Source of the DNA: Macrosoma leucophasiata | Taxonomy: Eukaryota > Arthropoda > Insecta > Lepidoptera > Hedylidae | Length of the DNA: 64,000 nt | Direction: 5' to 3' | NCBI GenBank assembly: GCA_036365455.1 | Contig: JAWQUS010000027.1 | Coordinates: 15,798,501-15,862,500, forward strand | Shown here: positions 47,701 through 55,935 of the stretch, piece after piece | Numbering within the stretch: the stretch's first letter is position 1 | How the letters are laid out: every line of letters starts with the position of its first letter | Program-made: the position numbers and the translations under genes | The notes under the pieces: generated by a model | What the model was told of the DNA's origin: nothing | Database searches by the model: none | The model's input: only the letters and a program-made list of their open reading frames with translations

Positions 47701-47915
47701 CTTTCGACGAACTCACAGTGCGCCTGTCCTTGGACAGTACAAACCTACAACACCGAAAACTCGTGTTCCAACTAGTTGAGCCGAACATACCCGGTTTCAG
47801 CTTCGTACCGGACACAGAAAATAAAATGGAATCGGACGAAACCCCTGAAAGTTCAGCAGTGAAAGATGAAATACAGTCGCTGAAGAAAGCAAAGAAGAGA
47901 AAAATTAAGAATTAA
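27148..47915 (+). CDS. Dis3: Exosome catalytic subunit Rrp44/Dis3
   Basis: 3'-5' exoribonuclease and endonuclease of the RNA exosome. Fifteen coding exons join in phase: 27148-27201, 27278-27606, 27938-28134, 28370-28596, 35228-35507, 35806-35976, 36859-36974, 37586-37841, 38220-38344, 41439-41609, 42076-42282, 45495-45715, 46178-46346, 47431-47571, 47664-47915. The product is 971 residues, close to human and fly DIS3. Exon 2 has the Cys motif CGSSACNVC and the PIN start [13 protein letters not shown]; exon 3 gives [12 protein letters not shown] and LLTDDENN. Exons 4-7 encode the cold-shock domains. Exon 8 carries the RNB active site [12 protein letters not shown]. Exons 9-13 finish RNB ([33 protein letters not shown]), and exons 14-15 the S1 domain and a Lys-rich tail. 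All junctions are GT-AG. Introns 4, 9, 11 and 13 are swollen by transposons. Exon 2's acceptor could be misplaced by one base. Confidence 0.96.
28150..28295. repeat. Chimeric repeat (family B end joined to family A piece) in Dis3 intron 3
   Basis: Starts GATGCGGAGAAATCGGGCGG and passes GTGTCCATTCTATATG plus TACATATTCTCTGG (family B, also at 20640-20732 and 44465-44592). It ends with GCTGAACATTACCATTTGAC and GGTAATAC (family A). Confidence 0.5.
28880..29361 (-). pseudogene. Copia LTR retrotransposon: end of RNase H and start of 3' LTR
   Basis: The minus strand at 29135-29361 encodes [26 protein letters not shown] and [11 protein letters not shown], the conserved end of a Copia RNase H. After the stop a purine tract (ATGGGAGGG) leads into TGTTATAATTAATTAAC at about 29103, a typical 3' LTR start. 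The LTR's far end is not defined (boundary given is approximate). The other half lies at 34498-34948, separated by a LINE. Confidence 0.75.
29717..29793. repeat. (GT)n microsatellite in the LINE 3' UTR
   Basis: Starts as CGCGCGCGTGCGTG and becomes a pure GT run of roughly 30 units. Confidence 0.95.
29960..32920 (-). CDS. LINE ORF2: endonuclease–reverse transcriptase
   Basis: 986 residues without a break. The APE-type endonuclease occupies about residues 38-250: [39 protein letters not shown] and VTDHKPIIF, with the catalytic Asn, Glu, Asp and Asp-His positions present. The reverse transcriptase lies at about 480-780: [53 protein letters not shown] and [10 protein letters not shown]. There is no RNase H domain, in line with CR1/Jockey-type elements. 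Intact motifs suggest a recently active copy able to mobilise itself and perhaps SINEs. The start Met precedes the endonuclease by about 40 residues, as in related elements. Confidence 0.9.
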   Translation of the reverse strand: MAIINNINDELDYLKVGNSFLCNPENSIKHINTSSGKLKLIHINIRSVNKNFNQLQVLLSIIKVELDIVILTECWLSKVHHLPILDGFRSHSTSKNFNQNDGIIIYTKIGLLNTIWEPNFECGNCLVCQIDKTLTIVAIYRSPSLNSKMNFDTFLTCLNNVFNKICSCPNIALVGDINIDLVPENRNDRSFQYLTLNATHGLMPTHVFPTRVDHCLDHVLLKSNLSSTTLILDSHVTDHKPIIFAITKTNPGRKTYCTSIRLNYEAIILDLEHVDFSIIYQIVDINECMDEFIRIIMSAIAKNSRHIQIPRQKRIIKPWITPGLLKCIKNRDKMHMRTKKAPDNITLKITYTRYRNFCNNLLRKLKKAYESRELEKGKNNPKYMWKTIKNITDTQTTHTSPTELLTVRDDPKSSINEVCRYFTNIGKNLAAAITSRNHESSTLASNHPRSTVCDSHNSPVNSIALLEVTEADIESHILQLRDNCAVGWDGISSLLLKNCRHILIKPITYIFNRCLQMGIFPNALKKAIVHPIYKSGDRTCINNYRPISVLPTLSKILEKILNNALKNFLEKHQLIAANQYGFRRGVSTEDATLGLTQLVAMNLDKKIKTLGIFLDLSKAFDTVSVPLLASKLEHLGVRGTTLDIFKNYLANRTQRVKIDRYLSEEEFLTYGVPQGSILGPTLFTIYVNDLCKMRLSNTKIYAYADDTAIIVYGPNWDIAQKRAEAVMSKIMKWLDSNLLTLNVQKTTYIPFAIQRNTLPPSSFSIIAHSCLNPTEPASCTCSMLTRTDSVKYLGVHIDDGLKWNKQIDILTTRTLRLINIFKCLRESANLNILKMVYYALCQSIIGYCITVWGGATKTRLLKLERAQRAILKVMLRKPYKYPTTQLYSESKVLTVRQLFVLNSILKKHGDLLPPDPNKRKVIFPSAQHKTSFAKHQYYILSTHIYKEIHNHLNILNINKHTVKSKVTEWLLTKDYASIESILTYLV
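33175..34101 (-). CDS. LINE ORF1: coiled-coil protein with Baculo_FP-like domain
   Basis: 308 residues. The N-terminus (1-60) is basic and Ser/Thr-rich. Residues about 65-145 form a heptad-rich coiled coil ([20 protein letters not shown]). The C-terminal domain begins with [11 protein letters not shown] and contains [29 protein letters not shown] and [13 protein letters not shown], a pattern shared by ORF1 proteins of insect CR1-like LINEs and the FP-type domain named after a baculovirus protein. Such proteins trimerise and bind the element RNA. It is intact, and separated from ORF2 by about 250 bp. Confidence 0.8.
   Translation of the reverse strand: MSTKKSSPKGSNKKTTPKHHSSDTALHMLQTQEQSDSGVTRRTKRRLDDPTDGTETTLSVLRTMVEEIKIQQTEKFSTLNLSMDTVLKQNQDIKTSMQHLSEKYDEILQTVTDLKNENIQHKSRIHELELALQQKIFDLQHKSRSSGIEIRNIPQENIETNTSLSNTVCKISEVIGAPILESSIRDIYRLPGKSLNPSTPRPIIAEFTTVQAKQSLISAVRSFNKGKARENKIHTGLIGLSGKPQPIYVTEQLSASTKKLFHLAREFAKKKAYQYCWISGGNIFLRKLEGEKQILISSEKILRDLDSI
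34498..34948 (-). pseudogene. Copia retrotransposon: RT end and RNase H start
   Basis: Encodes [44 protein letters not shown] and [20 protein letters not shown], which are diagnostic of Copia pol. It stops at the LINE junction and continues at 29361 with [11 protein letters not shown]. The upstream part of pol, gag and the 5' LTR are missing beyond about 34950. Confidence 0.85.
35535..35650 (+). repeat. Dispersed element fragment in Dis3 intron 5
   Basis: AACCGACTTCGAAAA plus GGAGGAGGTTCTCAATTCG is a widespread insect repeat tail. It lies 28 bp after exon 5. No coding content. Confidence 0.4.
36022..36440 (+). pseudogene. Two decayed duplicates of Dis3 exon 6 in intron 6
   Basis: Copy B is split: 36022-36066 matches the exon's [10 protein letters not shown] region (GGTTGCTCTGCATTCTTGGC), and 36196-36250 matches its 3' end and donor (GAGGAACAGCTGATATCTGC, then CTATAGGTAA). 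About 130 bp of unrelated DNA separates the parts. Copy C, at about 36274-36435, spans PAEK...[15 protein letters not shown], with the frame open but key residues changed and the donor lost (TTTAGTTTGTG). Both also retain flanking intron sequence, so the duplication was at DNA level. Neither is needed for the Dis3 reading frame, which goes from exon 6 to exon 7 in phase. Confidence 0.8.
37485..37545 (-). repeat. Family B repeat end in Dis3 intron 7
   Basis: GAGAATATGTAATACTACTA then CGTATAGAATGGACAC is the inverse of the family B terminus. It lies about 40 bp upstream of exon 8. Confidence 0.5.
37958..38095 (+). repeat. Family D dispersed repeat in Dis3 intron 8
   Basis: ACTAGCTGTCTCCGCGACTT and CCCGGACGAAGTCGTGGGCG are followed by GTAGCCTAAGTTACTCCTTA. 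A longer copy is at 46367-46580. The element is a common lepidopteran repeat type; class not certain. Confidence 0.6.
38791..39045 (-). repeat. Family A repeat copy in Dis3 intron 9
   Basis: Contains the full tail and head on the minus strand, with a deletion of the middle at about 38937. Confidence 0.7.
39362..39530 (-). repeat. Family A repeat, truncated copy
   Basis: Shares the tail half (GTTAAGTGAAGACTGCAGCC to GTTATGCCTCTGTGCCGGAA) and then ends abruptly. Confidence 0.65.
39650..40525 (+). pseudogene. LINE fragment: RT C-terminus and 3' UTR
   Basis: In shifting frames it encodes [40 protein letters not shown] and [15 protein letters not shown], the end of a CR1/Jockey-type RT. The 3' UTR contains AAAGGTTGACTGGGAG and a (AAAT)n tail at about 40505-40528. 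Several frameshifts make it a dead copy. An oppositely oriented tail of the same kind lies at 40535-40650, so two LINE 3' ends face each other. Confidence 0.7.
40763..40985. mobile_element. MITE with ~65-bp TIRs in Dis3 intron 9
   Basis: The left end AATATTGCACATAGAGCC, with GAAAGAGAC and GCGTTATCTCT further in, faces inverted GAGATAACGC, GTCTCTTTTC and ATGCAATATT on the right. It splits a DNA block otherwise shared with 39115-39290. Confidence 0.65.
41160..41375 (-). repeat. tRNA-derived SINE in Dis3 intron 9
   Basis: The minus strand begins with a tRNA-like head (GTCCAGCGGTGTGAGATGAC, then GGGTTCGATCCCCGCACTGG, a clear box B). It continues to GTGAGTGTAAGCGTATTTTA and an AT-rich (TTTAT)n tail. 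The head is only about 64 bp from exon 10. Same family as 49497-49690. Confidence 0.75.
42283..44937. other. Dis3 intron 11, mostly unrecognised
   Basis: No gene. A family B copy lies at about 44465-44592 (CAACCTCGCTGTAGAGTACC to ATTACATATTCTCTGA). A perfect 18-bp palindrome, TTGGCCGATATCGGCCAA, lies at 43542-43559. The rest is AT-rich unique sequence. Confidence 0.5.
44938..45320 (+). repeat. 5S rRNA-derived SINE in Dis3 intron 11
   Basis: The head resembles the 3' half of 5S rRNA: GATCTACTCGGTTAAGCACT, then CGGGCGCGGTCGGGTAGT and GATGGGTGACCGC, in the order and spacing of the 5S internal promoter region. A unique body follows, and the tail GCCCAGCAGTGGGACGTATA plus (ATT)n resembles an RTE-type LINE end, suggesting trans-mobilisation. 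It is not a functional 5S gene because the flanks and 5' half do not match. Confidence 0.7.
45835..46040 (-). repeat. Family C SINE-like repeat in Dis3 intron 12
   Basis: Minus-strand order matches 60530-60790: CTCCGGGCACAT-type segment, GATTCGCCGGTTACGTTTTG and TAAATGCATGCATTCAAGC. Confidence 0.5.
46367..46580 (+). repeat. Family D dispersed repeat in Dis3 intron 13
   Basis: ACTAGCTGTGCCCGCAACTT and GGACGAAGTCGTGGGCGCAG lead to GCTATCTGCCAGTGAAAGTC, AAAGCCGTTTCCAAGATTA and a GACAGACAGATAGAC tail. It begins 20 bp after the exon 13 donor. Confidence 0.7.
46612..46995. mobile_element. Hairpin MITE with ~155-bp arms and TA target site
   Basis: Starts CTGGGTGACTTTTTTTACC and ends with its near-exact inverse. 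The arms (about 46612-46768 and 46840-46995) differ at only a few positions. TA flanks both ends, as for Tc1/mariner-type insertion. The loop is about 70 bp. No transposase. Confidence 0.85.
47178..47352 (+). repeat. Family A repeat, truncated copy, near Dis3 exon 14
   Basis: The head CCGGTGGTAGAACTCCAGTG to GTGGTAACGCATTTTGA is present; the tail is missing. Confidence 0.65.
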
Positions 47916-48140
47916 GCGTATTTTTTACGAAGTGTATAAGGATATACTTATAATTTTTATGAGTTTGACTTTTATAAATACAATTAATATTATATGTAAA
48001 CTATTTTTCATTTTTTGAAGTTTATAAATCAGTGACAGCTACCTAACATTATATTTTGTCGAATAGGTACGATGAATAGGAATCAAAATGCGAAATCAGT
48101 AATATGAATTCGTTCTTAAAACATTATTATACTTAATAAC

Positions 48141-48146
48141 AATAAA
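48141..48146 (+). promoter_or_regulatory. Candidate Dis3 poly(A) signal
   Basis: AATAAA 226 bp after the Dis3 stop codon, the first canonical copy in the 3' flank. Confidence 0.4.
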
Positions 48147-48282
48147 ACTTAACCATTAATACTAAACTATTATACAATAAGGTCAGGTTAATATTAGCAT
48201 TAATATAGTCAGTATAAATATCAGGAGCATCCCTGTTTTTAAAGCATAATTTCTGTCTATCGAAATAAATAGGACCGACTGT

Positions 48283-48288
48283 TTTATT
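48283..48288 (-). promoter_or_regulatory. Candidate poly(A) signal of the acyltransferase-like gene
   Basis: Minus-strand AATAAA, 200 bp beyond the stop codon at 48488-48490. The convergent genes thus have closely spaced 3' ends. Confidence 0.4.
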
Positions 48289-48487
48289 ATATATGGCAAA
48301 TATCTATATGTAGAGATACAGTCTAATAGTTACTTGAAAGACAGAGAGAAGTTATACAGGTTACGATCTTGAGTTTGGTAACGCCATTACATATCATTTT
48401 GAGACAATGCAATGACTGCATCTTAATTTTGTTTGATCTCAAGGATATTACAAGGTGACGTGTCCGCAGATAGGTGCTAAAAATAAA

Positions 48488-51400
48488 CTAAGAATGAGTC
48501 GTGCGTTTGCGCATCGGAGGCGGACTGACGGGTGTGATATCGGGCGGTTTTAAACAGCCGGCCGACGACGCTCTTGTCGCCTGAACTTCGGTGTCATCTT
48601 GGGTATTTTCGGGACTTATTAATTGCGGTATCGAGCTGGTGGGCAGTTGTGCTTGTGCTGATATTCTAGCGATTTCCTGCTCGACTTTCTTGACTAGTTG
48701 TTCGACGGCAGTGGACCAACGGGCGGCGGGGACGCTGTGGGACGGCGTCAGCCGCGCGTCGCTCATCACTGCCAGCCGCACTGTGTCCGCGTACTGAATT
48801 ACTGTCAGAGACATGCCTGTGGATAAAAGTTTAGGTTGTCACGAAGGTGTCTTATCAAGGAAATGATAATATTCCCAGCGGAAATCCTTGCTTTCAATAT
48901 AATACTCAACATTGAAAGCGGGTAGCTGTGCAAGGGTAGCAATGGCATTTAAAGTCAAAAATTAAAACTTACTGATATTAGCTTGAGGCGGCCGCCAATA
49001 CACAATGTAATCGACCGTTTGTTCCCAAAGCGTAGTTCTCTGTTGGGCGTCAATCGGTGCATTTATCTCTGCGTACGACACGGCAAAACGTCTGGACAGT
49101 AGATTGAGTGTGAGGCGTGCGAGGGGCGAAGGCACGGAGCGTGTTAGGGCTCCCCAACGTGCTTGAGCAGCCCAGGCACCTGCTACGGCACCTTGGCGCT
49201 TGCAAGCGTCGTCTATGACCGCGGCGATACGGCGTGGCGTTGCTCCTACTGGCAGCGATATGCAGATCATTCCTGGAAAACCAAATTCAAAAATTCTATC
49301 AAAAATATCTTCCTAATGAAGGACGAAGTTAGCGGTTAAATTAGGAACCAACCTATATTAATTAGGTATACTCAAAATAAATGAAAATAAACAACATGCA
49401 CCTAATTTGCTCATCAATAAGTTAATTGACTTTTTCTTGAATTGATTATCTGAATTAAGACGTGATAATATTGAAGTCACCGGCAAAATTAATAATTTTA
49501 TGAAACACAAAAGAAATAAATAAAATACGCTTACACTCACAGTATAACATTATTAACTTATACCCGTAGGTGCCATCGTGCACACACAACACATACCCAC
49601 TCATGTAGGACAAATTGGTCCTGGTACCGGGATCGAACCCGTGACCCTCGGTTCAAACGGTCGTAACCGCCGCTTTACCAACTGGGTCAAATCCAATATG
49701 ATAGTATTGATAGTGCTATTACCTCCGGTATGTGATTTTTTATAGTGTTTCCCATTTCCTTCAGCGAACGTGTAAAGAAATTCTTCTGGGGCGGCTCTGG
49801 CAGTCGTTAGAATGCTTTCAGGGGTTTCGCTCTGCGTGTGGTCGAAAAAAGCACGCAGGGCTTCTGTCGCGGCGAACAAGGCTACGTCCGTGGACGACAC
49901 GCCTAGAGCTCGTGCAGCCTTTTCTACACCTGCACGAGATACAGGCTTCGACCACGAGACTACCTGTGGTTTAAAAAAACAAATCAGGTCGCTACAGTGT
50001 GGCTTGTCTCCAAAAATCCATTTTTAAAGTTAATGCATGGAAGGATCACCTATTATTTTCTGATTTTCTTTAATTACACCAAAAATAAAGAGAGAAAGGG
50101 CTTTTTGAATCCAACAATTAATTCATGGCAAGTTATAGACGATCTAAAATAGGTGCGATATTTGTGTAATGACGGGGGTTTATTTAAACGTTGATGTCGC
50201 AAATTTAAATATGAAGTTAAAATATATTGCTGAAAAATTAATTGCATAACTTTTGATTTTGAATTAAGCCAGTTTAATTCTCAGAGCGTACCTTTCTTCC
50301 ACACAATGAAACAGTTTGCAGCAAATGTCGTTGTCCGTCGTCAGCGCCCACTGTGTCACCCCATAGCGTCGCAGGCGCTCTATAAATTTCTACTACCCCC
50401 CTCCAAGCTTCTGCCGAAGCTCGTGCCCATAGTTGTGCTAAATCGCCATACTTCCAGGTCAACGTATTAGGTTGACGAGTTTGCCCACATATCCTAAATT
50501 CATTTAAAGCTATCAATTCATCCTTGATTCTGAACGGTAATCTCACAAATGCGCTTGTCGTGCTCGACAAAATACCGAACATTATTTGAGGCCACTTCCG
50601 CGGATCTGCTGTTACTAATGGCGACATTGCAATCTGAAATGAGATCGGTTAGTCTAAAAACATTAAAATCTACATGTACTGAATACACATCTGTATTGCA
50701 GGTACCTTTTTAACTGTCAAATGTCTTCTCTTGCATTCACGTTGAACGGCGGACAGGAAAGCAGTCACTTGAACGGGATGATGTTGGGAGTCTGTGTCAT
50801 TTGATCGTTTCTTAGCAATTTCTCTTAGAGCGTTAACAGTAGACACTAATACCAACCCCGCGACGTGGAAAGCGCCCGGTAAAGTTTTTAACGCGCTCGG
50901 GCTCTCGACAGGATCGTATTCAGATATGAATTCATTCCATATATTTGATAGACTTTCGTTCAGTTTCCCCCATAGCTCTGGTATAGCGGATGGTGTAGGA
51001 AATAGTTTTGCTAGAGGGCTCTCCTGGGTAAACTCTGCTCTTGTCGATTGTCTGTCGTTTGAGTTCAACTGTTCAATTAGCAAAAGGTCTCCAATATTAA
51101 TAGATTTCTTCCCTGTGAGCAATAGGTGATGGACACGGACTAATATGTAGTATTTTGGTTCTGTGGAGACACACGGTATGATTATGTATTGCCATGGCGG
51201 TTGGTCGCTTGGGAAATATTTCGAAACGATTTCACTGACATATTCCTGAAAGTAAGATAAGTAATCATCATAGATGATAGAATAATAATAACTTCAGCAT
51301 GAATTGTTTATTTGTTTGTTCTTTATGCACTACGTAATAATATGTCGTAGTGTAGTCGTGTGTCATCAGAGAGCAGAGCTTCAAAGTTTCCTGCTGAAAG

Positions 51401-54382
51401 TCTACTGACCAGTCATTTACAATACATTTATATAGTATATGCTATGTTATATTAAGTACCAACCAATAAAAAAATAGATCAATCAAAAGGTTCGCCAGTT
51501 CCAGCAATTAAAGTAGGTATACTTTATCGTGATTTGGATCACATATATTTTATCCAATGTTGAATATTAGGAATTATTACCTGTATATTACTGTCAGACA
51601 CAGGGCGACCGCGGTACACAGCGTTTGCTGTTACAAAGTGATTTTCAGTTCTAAACGGCATATTGCAATCCCACGCGTAGTTTCCCCAGCAGGAAACAAG
51701 CAAGTGTCGTAATCTTGGAAATTTAAGGGCGCCATTTCTATCTCGTCGTTCGATTACGTGGTGTGTCAAGGCTTCTCTGATTTGATCAACGTTCAGCGTT
51801 CCTGTTGAAAAATGTAAGGAAATAACTAAGTAGGTAGCTAATAAACCTTGATAATATCTAACGATCTGAAAGAAGGATAGAAGCAAATAACGAAGAAGCA
51901 AACGTAATAATATTTTAATGAGACCATTTTTGCTGTCACACAAATCGAGATATTTTTTATTTATTATATTTATAAAATTACTTAACGAGGTACATAAACG
52001 TGGGACCAGTTTAGGTAGGTAAGAGAAAGAAGAAAGAAAGAAAGAAAGATTTCTTATTTTTCAATCAATTAAAACTTAATCATGTGAAAAAGAAAATCTC
52101 TCGTGAATGGATATTTTTTTAACAATTGGACAATAATCCTCGTCAAGTCTAGTGTGACCAATTCGAATTGATAATTTATCGTGGTGGGCAGGGAAAAACA
52201 GCGAAAACTACAGGTATGAACAACCATATTAATTTAATACCGGCATCCAACGCTAATACATGTTATTTAGGAATAGGTAGGTATCTACATACAAAGCAGG
52301 AAGACGGATAGTCGGCACACCTCTACTTTATATATCTATTTTCTATAGGCATTTAGATATTGCTGATATTACTTGAAAACAGGACATTTCCGCGGCCTAA
52401 AAGCCACGGCGACACTGGGTTTATACGAGTATAAGGGATGTATGGTCATGTTGATAAAATAACTAAATTAGTCTCTATCTAGGTACATAAAGCTGGAAAA
52501 AAAAAATATCGAAATAGGTAGAGTTTTTTCAATGTTAATAGTTTATGATGCGATAAGTTTAAACCAAAAAAAATCCTTGAACACCTTGACACTGTTAGAA
52601 CAACAATAAATAGATTATTTAAAACATTCGTTATCTTCAGTATAATTTTAACTAAGTGTAAGTAGGTATGATGTAAGTTTTTATTGGAGTTTATTACTCA
52701 ACATTTTATTTATCACTATAATAAAAAAATATACCTTTGATAGAAATGAGAACGTTGATAATGCCCTGATTTCTGTGAGTGTCGAGCAGCGAACGAACCG
52801 TGTCTGTCCTGATAAACTCTAGGTTTGGATATCTGCTGGATAGTAGCTTCAGCCATAGGTGTTTGCTTATTCGTACCACTGAAATCGTCAATAATGAAAA
52901 TGATAAATATAACTACGTTAAGAAAAACCGACTTCAAAACTGAAAAGTAAAAAATAATAAAGATTTAATTGTAATTATATACTAGCTATTATTTAAATGT
53001 GCTATTTACTAATAGGCTTGAAGTCGGTGCCAAGCCAAGTATTATTCTTATTCTTATTCTTATAAATATGAATCCGAGTAAATTAATACACTGAACAAAA
53101 CGTAACCGGCGAATAGTGGGTGTTTGCATGTATGCTTGAATTCGTGCATTTACCTCTCCCTACCCTTTCGGGGATTACAGGCGTGAAGTTACGTTTTAAT
53201 ACAATGAAATGCCTACTTTAGTGATTTTGGCTTGGCACCGACTTCAAACCTATTAGTAAATAGCACATATAAATAATAGGTAGTATATAATTACAATTAA
53301 ATCTTTATTATTTTTTACTTTTCAGTTTTGAAGTCGGTTTTTCTTAACGTAGTTATATTTATTTAATACTTTTTAGTTTATTGCTGCATTGTTAATGAAA
53401 TTAATGTTCACATCTGTCCCTTCAAGACACAGGATCTGAATCTGTTAAATTTGTAAAATCTGACTCTTTTAGCTTCGTGACAATTAGATACCTAATTAAA
53501 ATTGTTTAGGTGTGTCGATACAAAATCATTACACGACTATACGAAGTCCATGAAAAAATTTTATCCACGAAGGAGTTAATAAGCTGTGTAGTGTCGTCGA
53601 TGAGTAAATGTGCCATTGTCACTTGGTGTCATCTTGTTGTCATGCGCATTAGGACTATCTAGGACGTCAGTGGATTCAACGCACTGTATGACAACTCGCC
53701 GTCTATTCTTATTCCTTTAGTCTGAGGTGAAAGTAAGTAAAAATGCTCATAAAATAAAAACTAATGGGCCTATCTGGATCAAATTTTTATGGGACCAATT
53801 CGAAACTATTCCGCATCAAACAAAAAAAGAATTACGTAAATCGGTCCAGAAATCTCGGCGAAATTCGCGTACATACATAAAAAAAAAGTATACCTCGGTT
53901 AAGAACAAAATAGGTATACATGTTAACATTTTTTTTTGTATGGCCATTTATCTAATAACTATCACAGAACTTTAAATACTCCTTAACTAAGTAAGATTGT
54001 GACTAGAGTAAAATAATGAAACAAAGTAGGTAAGTAAAGTAAAGTAGACAATGAAAGTTAAATTTTTAGCCAATGTAAATTGTAAAGTTAGAGTGTGGTC
54101 TGTGAATCTTGCTCTCAGTGTCAGTCTCTTTTATTGTCGTTGGTAAACATTGCCTAATCATTTTTGAAATGTGGTAAGTTGGTATACCTAGTTATTTAAA
54201 ATGTTGAATTAATTCACAAACAAACTAACAAAAGATAAAGTCTTACCAACATATGACAACGCCAATGCCGGCAGCGCTGACACAGCAATGCAGAAGGCGC
54301 AGTAGGTGTAGAATTCTTCAGCGATGCGCGCGCGCACGCCTTTCTGGCGCGCTCTCAACATCGTGTTTGATCACGCATACAA
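48488..54382 (-). CDS. WS/DGAT-type (WSD) acyltransferase-like membrane protein
   Basis: Eight coding exons in phase: 54247-54361 (exon reaches 54382), 52735-52878, 51581-51801, 50706-51245, 50292-50633, 49723-49963, 48973-49272, 48488-48816; 743 residues. The first exon encodes MLRARQKG and a hydrophobic stretch (CIAVSALPALALSYVVV) that should anchor it in a membrane. Exons 3-4 give LLVSCWGNYAWDC, PPWQYIIIPC and VRVHHLLLTG, the fold pattern of the CoA-dependent HHxxxDG acyltransferases. The two His are kept but the usual Asp is Thr. Exons 7-8 match the WSD C-terminal domain: SRRFAVSYAEINAP, ISMSLTVIQYADTVRLAVMS. Family enzymes make wax esters or triacylglycerol from acyl-CoA; here activity is uncertain because of the motif change. 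It is longer than bacterial WS/DGATs (about 460-500), mainly between the HH motif and the C-terminus. Confidence 0.82.
49497..49690 (-). repeat. tRNA-derived SINE in an intron of the acyltransferase-like gene
   Basis: The minus-strand head CCAGTTGGTAAAGCGGCGGT (box A) and GGGTTCGATCCCGGTACCAG (box B) lead to GTGAGTGTAAGCGTATTTTA and a (TTTAT)n tail. Same family as 41160-41375. The head is about 33 bp from the exon 6 donor. Confidence 0.8.
52911..53354. mobile_element. Foldback element with ~127-bp arms
   Basis: Left arm 52911-53037 and right arm 53228-53354 are near-exact inverses; each carries AACCGACTTCAAAACTGAAA at its outer part and GAAGTCGGTGCCAAGCC at the inner edge. The ~190-bp centre includes a family C SINE piece at about 53085-53205. 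Located in the intron between coding exons 1 and 2. Confidence 0.85.
53727..53890 (+). repeat. LINE-like 3' tail with poly(A)
   Basis: CCTATCTGGATCAAATTTTT to AAATCGGTCCAGAAATCTCG, GTACATACAT and an A-run at 53879-53887. This is a common insect RTE-type 3' end; only the tail is present. Confidence 0.5.
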
Positions 54383-54569
54383 CTGCAAATGAAGGGAGAA
54401 ATATCCGGCGATAGTGATTGTAAACACACTTATTTACCAATGTCCCGGGAATGCATTCGTGATAATAAATAATTGATATCGAAGTTTGTGAGTTATCGTT
54501 GTACCTACGTAAATAAATGAATTAATAAGAAGGACTATGTACCTATGTTTAATTATAACTATTGTTCCC

Positions 54570-54960
54570 GTCTCCCAGAACTCTTCTGCTCCAACGGCCG
54601 TCGCTTTTTCAAGCTATGTGCCCTGCCCATTGCCACTTGGGATTCGCTATTCAGAGGCTACGTCGACTAGGTAGGTACTTTGGTTCTGATGTGGATCTTA
54701 CAATTTTTGATTCGATCTCGTAGGAAAACACCTATAGGTACTTCTCGCCATTGCTCTCTGCGTGCCCTTGAACCTTTTTATGAGACCCATAGTGAGCGAC
54801 CACGATTCGGATCCGTATGTCATCACTGGCAACACACACTGGTTTAAGACCATCTCTTCTTTGATCAACATCATTTTGAGATGCTGCGAAAATTTGGACG
54901 ATAAGATGTAGTATCGTAGCTTCAATTCACCTCTGTCTCGCAGTTGGACCTACCTACTTG
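54570..54960 (-). pseudogene. RTE-clade LINE ORF2 fragment
   Basis: Minus strand encodes LNQCVLPVMTYGSESWSLTM and later, in another frame, KWQWAGHIA. Same family and region as 2795-3345, with internal deletions and stops. It lies in the large 5' UTR intron, upstream of the first coding exon. Confidence 0.7.
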
Positions 54961-55640
54961 GACTGTTTGTCCCAGGTTACCTTACATAATCGTCAACAAC
55001 ATATACATACAACTATGGACATTTGATATTATCTTCGTTTTGTCCATGTTCATATTAAGACCTACTCTTTGAGAGGCCCTTCTGTGTCTTTTTTTTTGAC
55101 CAATTAAAAAAAAAAAAATAGACAGAAATTAATTACCTAAATACAAAATTCGTTTGTAGTTCTAAGTAATTCTGATATTGGATTTGATAAGCAATGTATG
55201 ATGTACGTATTTTTCACGTCGAAACCTACTAAGTTTTGCTTGCTTCACGATATGACCTTATTGCTTGTTTGGAAATAACTCGCTCGTTTATAGATTGCAC
55301 GTCGATTGTTTATTTATTAGAACGTGATGTTATAGATTCAACACACGTGCTAAATTTAATTTCGTATTTAATACTTCCACTCTCTTTGCACTCGCCTTTA
55401 TTTAACTACTTCTTGGCAGTGCCGGACTAAGGGGGGCCGGCAAGGCGGTAAGTATTTTAAATCTCTTACCAAATGTAAGAGATTACAGGGGCCACGCAGA
55501 CACAGAGAGGGTAGACTTTTTTTGCTCGTGCGGCTTTGTTTGCTCCTTAATTCAACTTGTATTAAGTCAGAAGGAGGGTGTCAATGGTTGTTACGCCGGC
55601 ACTAGGCAGGGGCATAGCTGGTAAACGCTACCTGGCTGGT

Positions 55641-55935
55641 GGTAGATACTGGTGGTAGAGCTCCAGTGACGGAGCTCGCGGGCGTAGGCACCACCGCATT
55701 ACCTGATATACCTACTTGCCGCTAAATGGTAGCATTCAGCACTATCGTGTTCCGGTCAGGTGGTAATGTACGGCCCTGTAATTTCCGACACAGAGGCATA
55801 ACACCTTAGGCCTCAGGAGTGGTAACGCATCTGCATTTTGACCTTGGTCTTTGTGTAGGTGTGTATAGACTGCAGTCATCAATGTGTACTGCATTGCGTG
55901 CAGCGTTGCGTTGTTTGCCACTTCCATTACATAAG
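55641..55935 (+). repeat. Family A repeat, best-preserved copy
   Basis: Complete from CTGGTGGTAGAGCTCCAGTG through CTACTTGCCGCTAAATGGTA, CAGGTGGTAATGTACGGCCC and CTTAGGCCTCAGGAGTGGTA to TTGTTTGCCACTTCCATTAC. The 5S-independent, non-coding body defines the family consensus used here. Confidence 0.75.

Noticed and set aside
50794..51129. Plus-strand frame opposite the acyltransferase-like gene
   Set aside because: It is antisense to exon 4, which has the conserved domain and correct splice sites.
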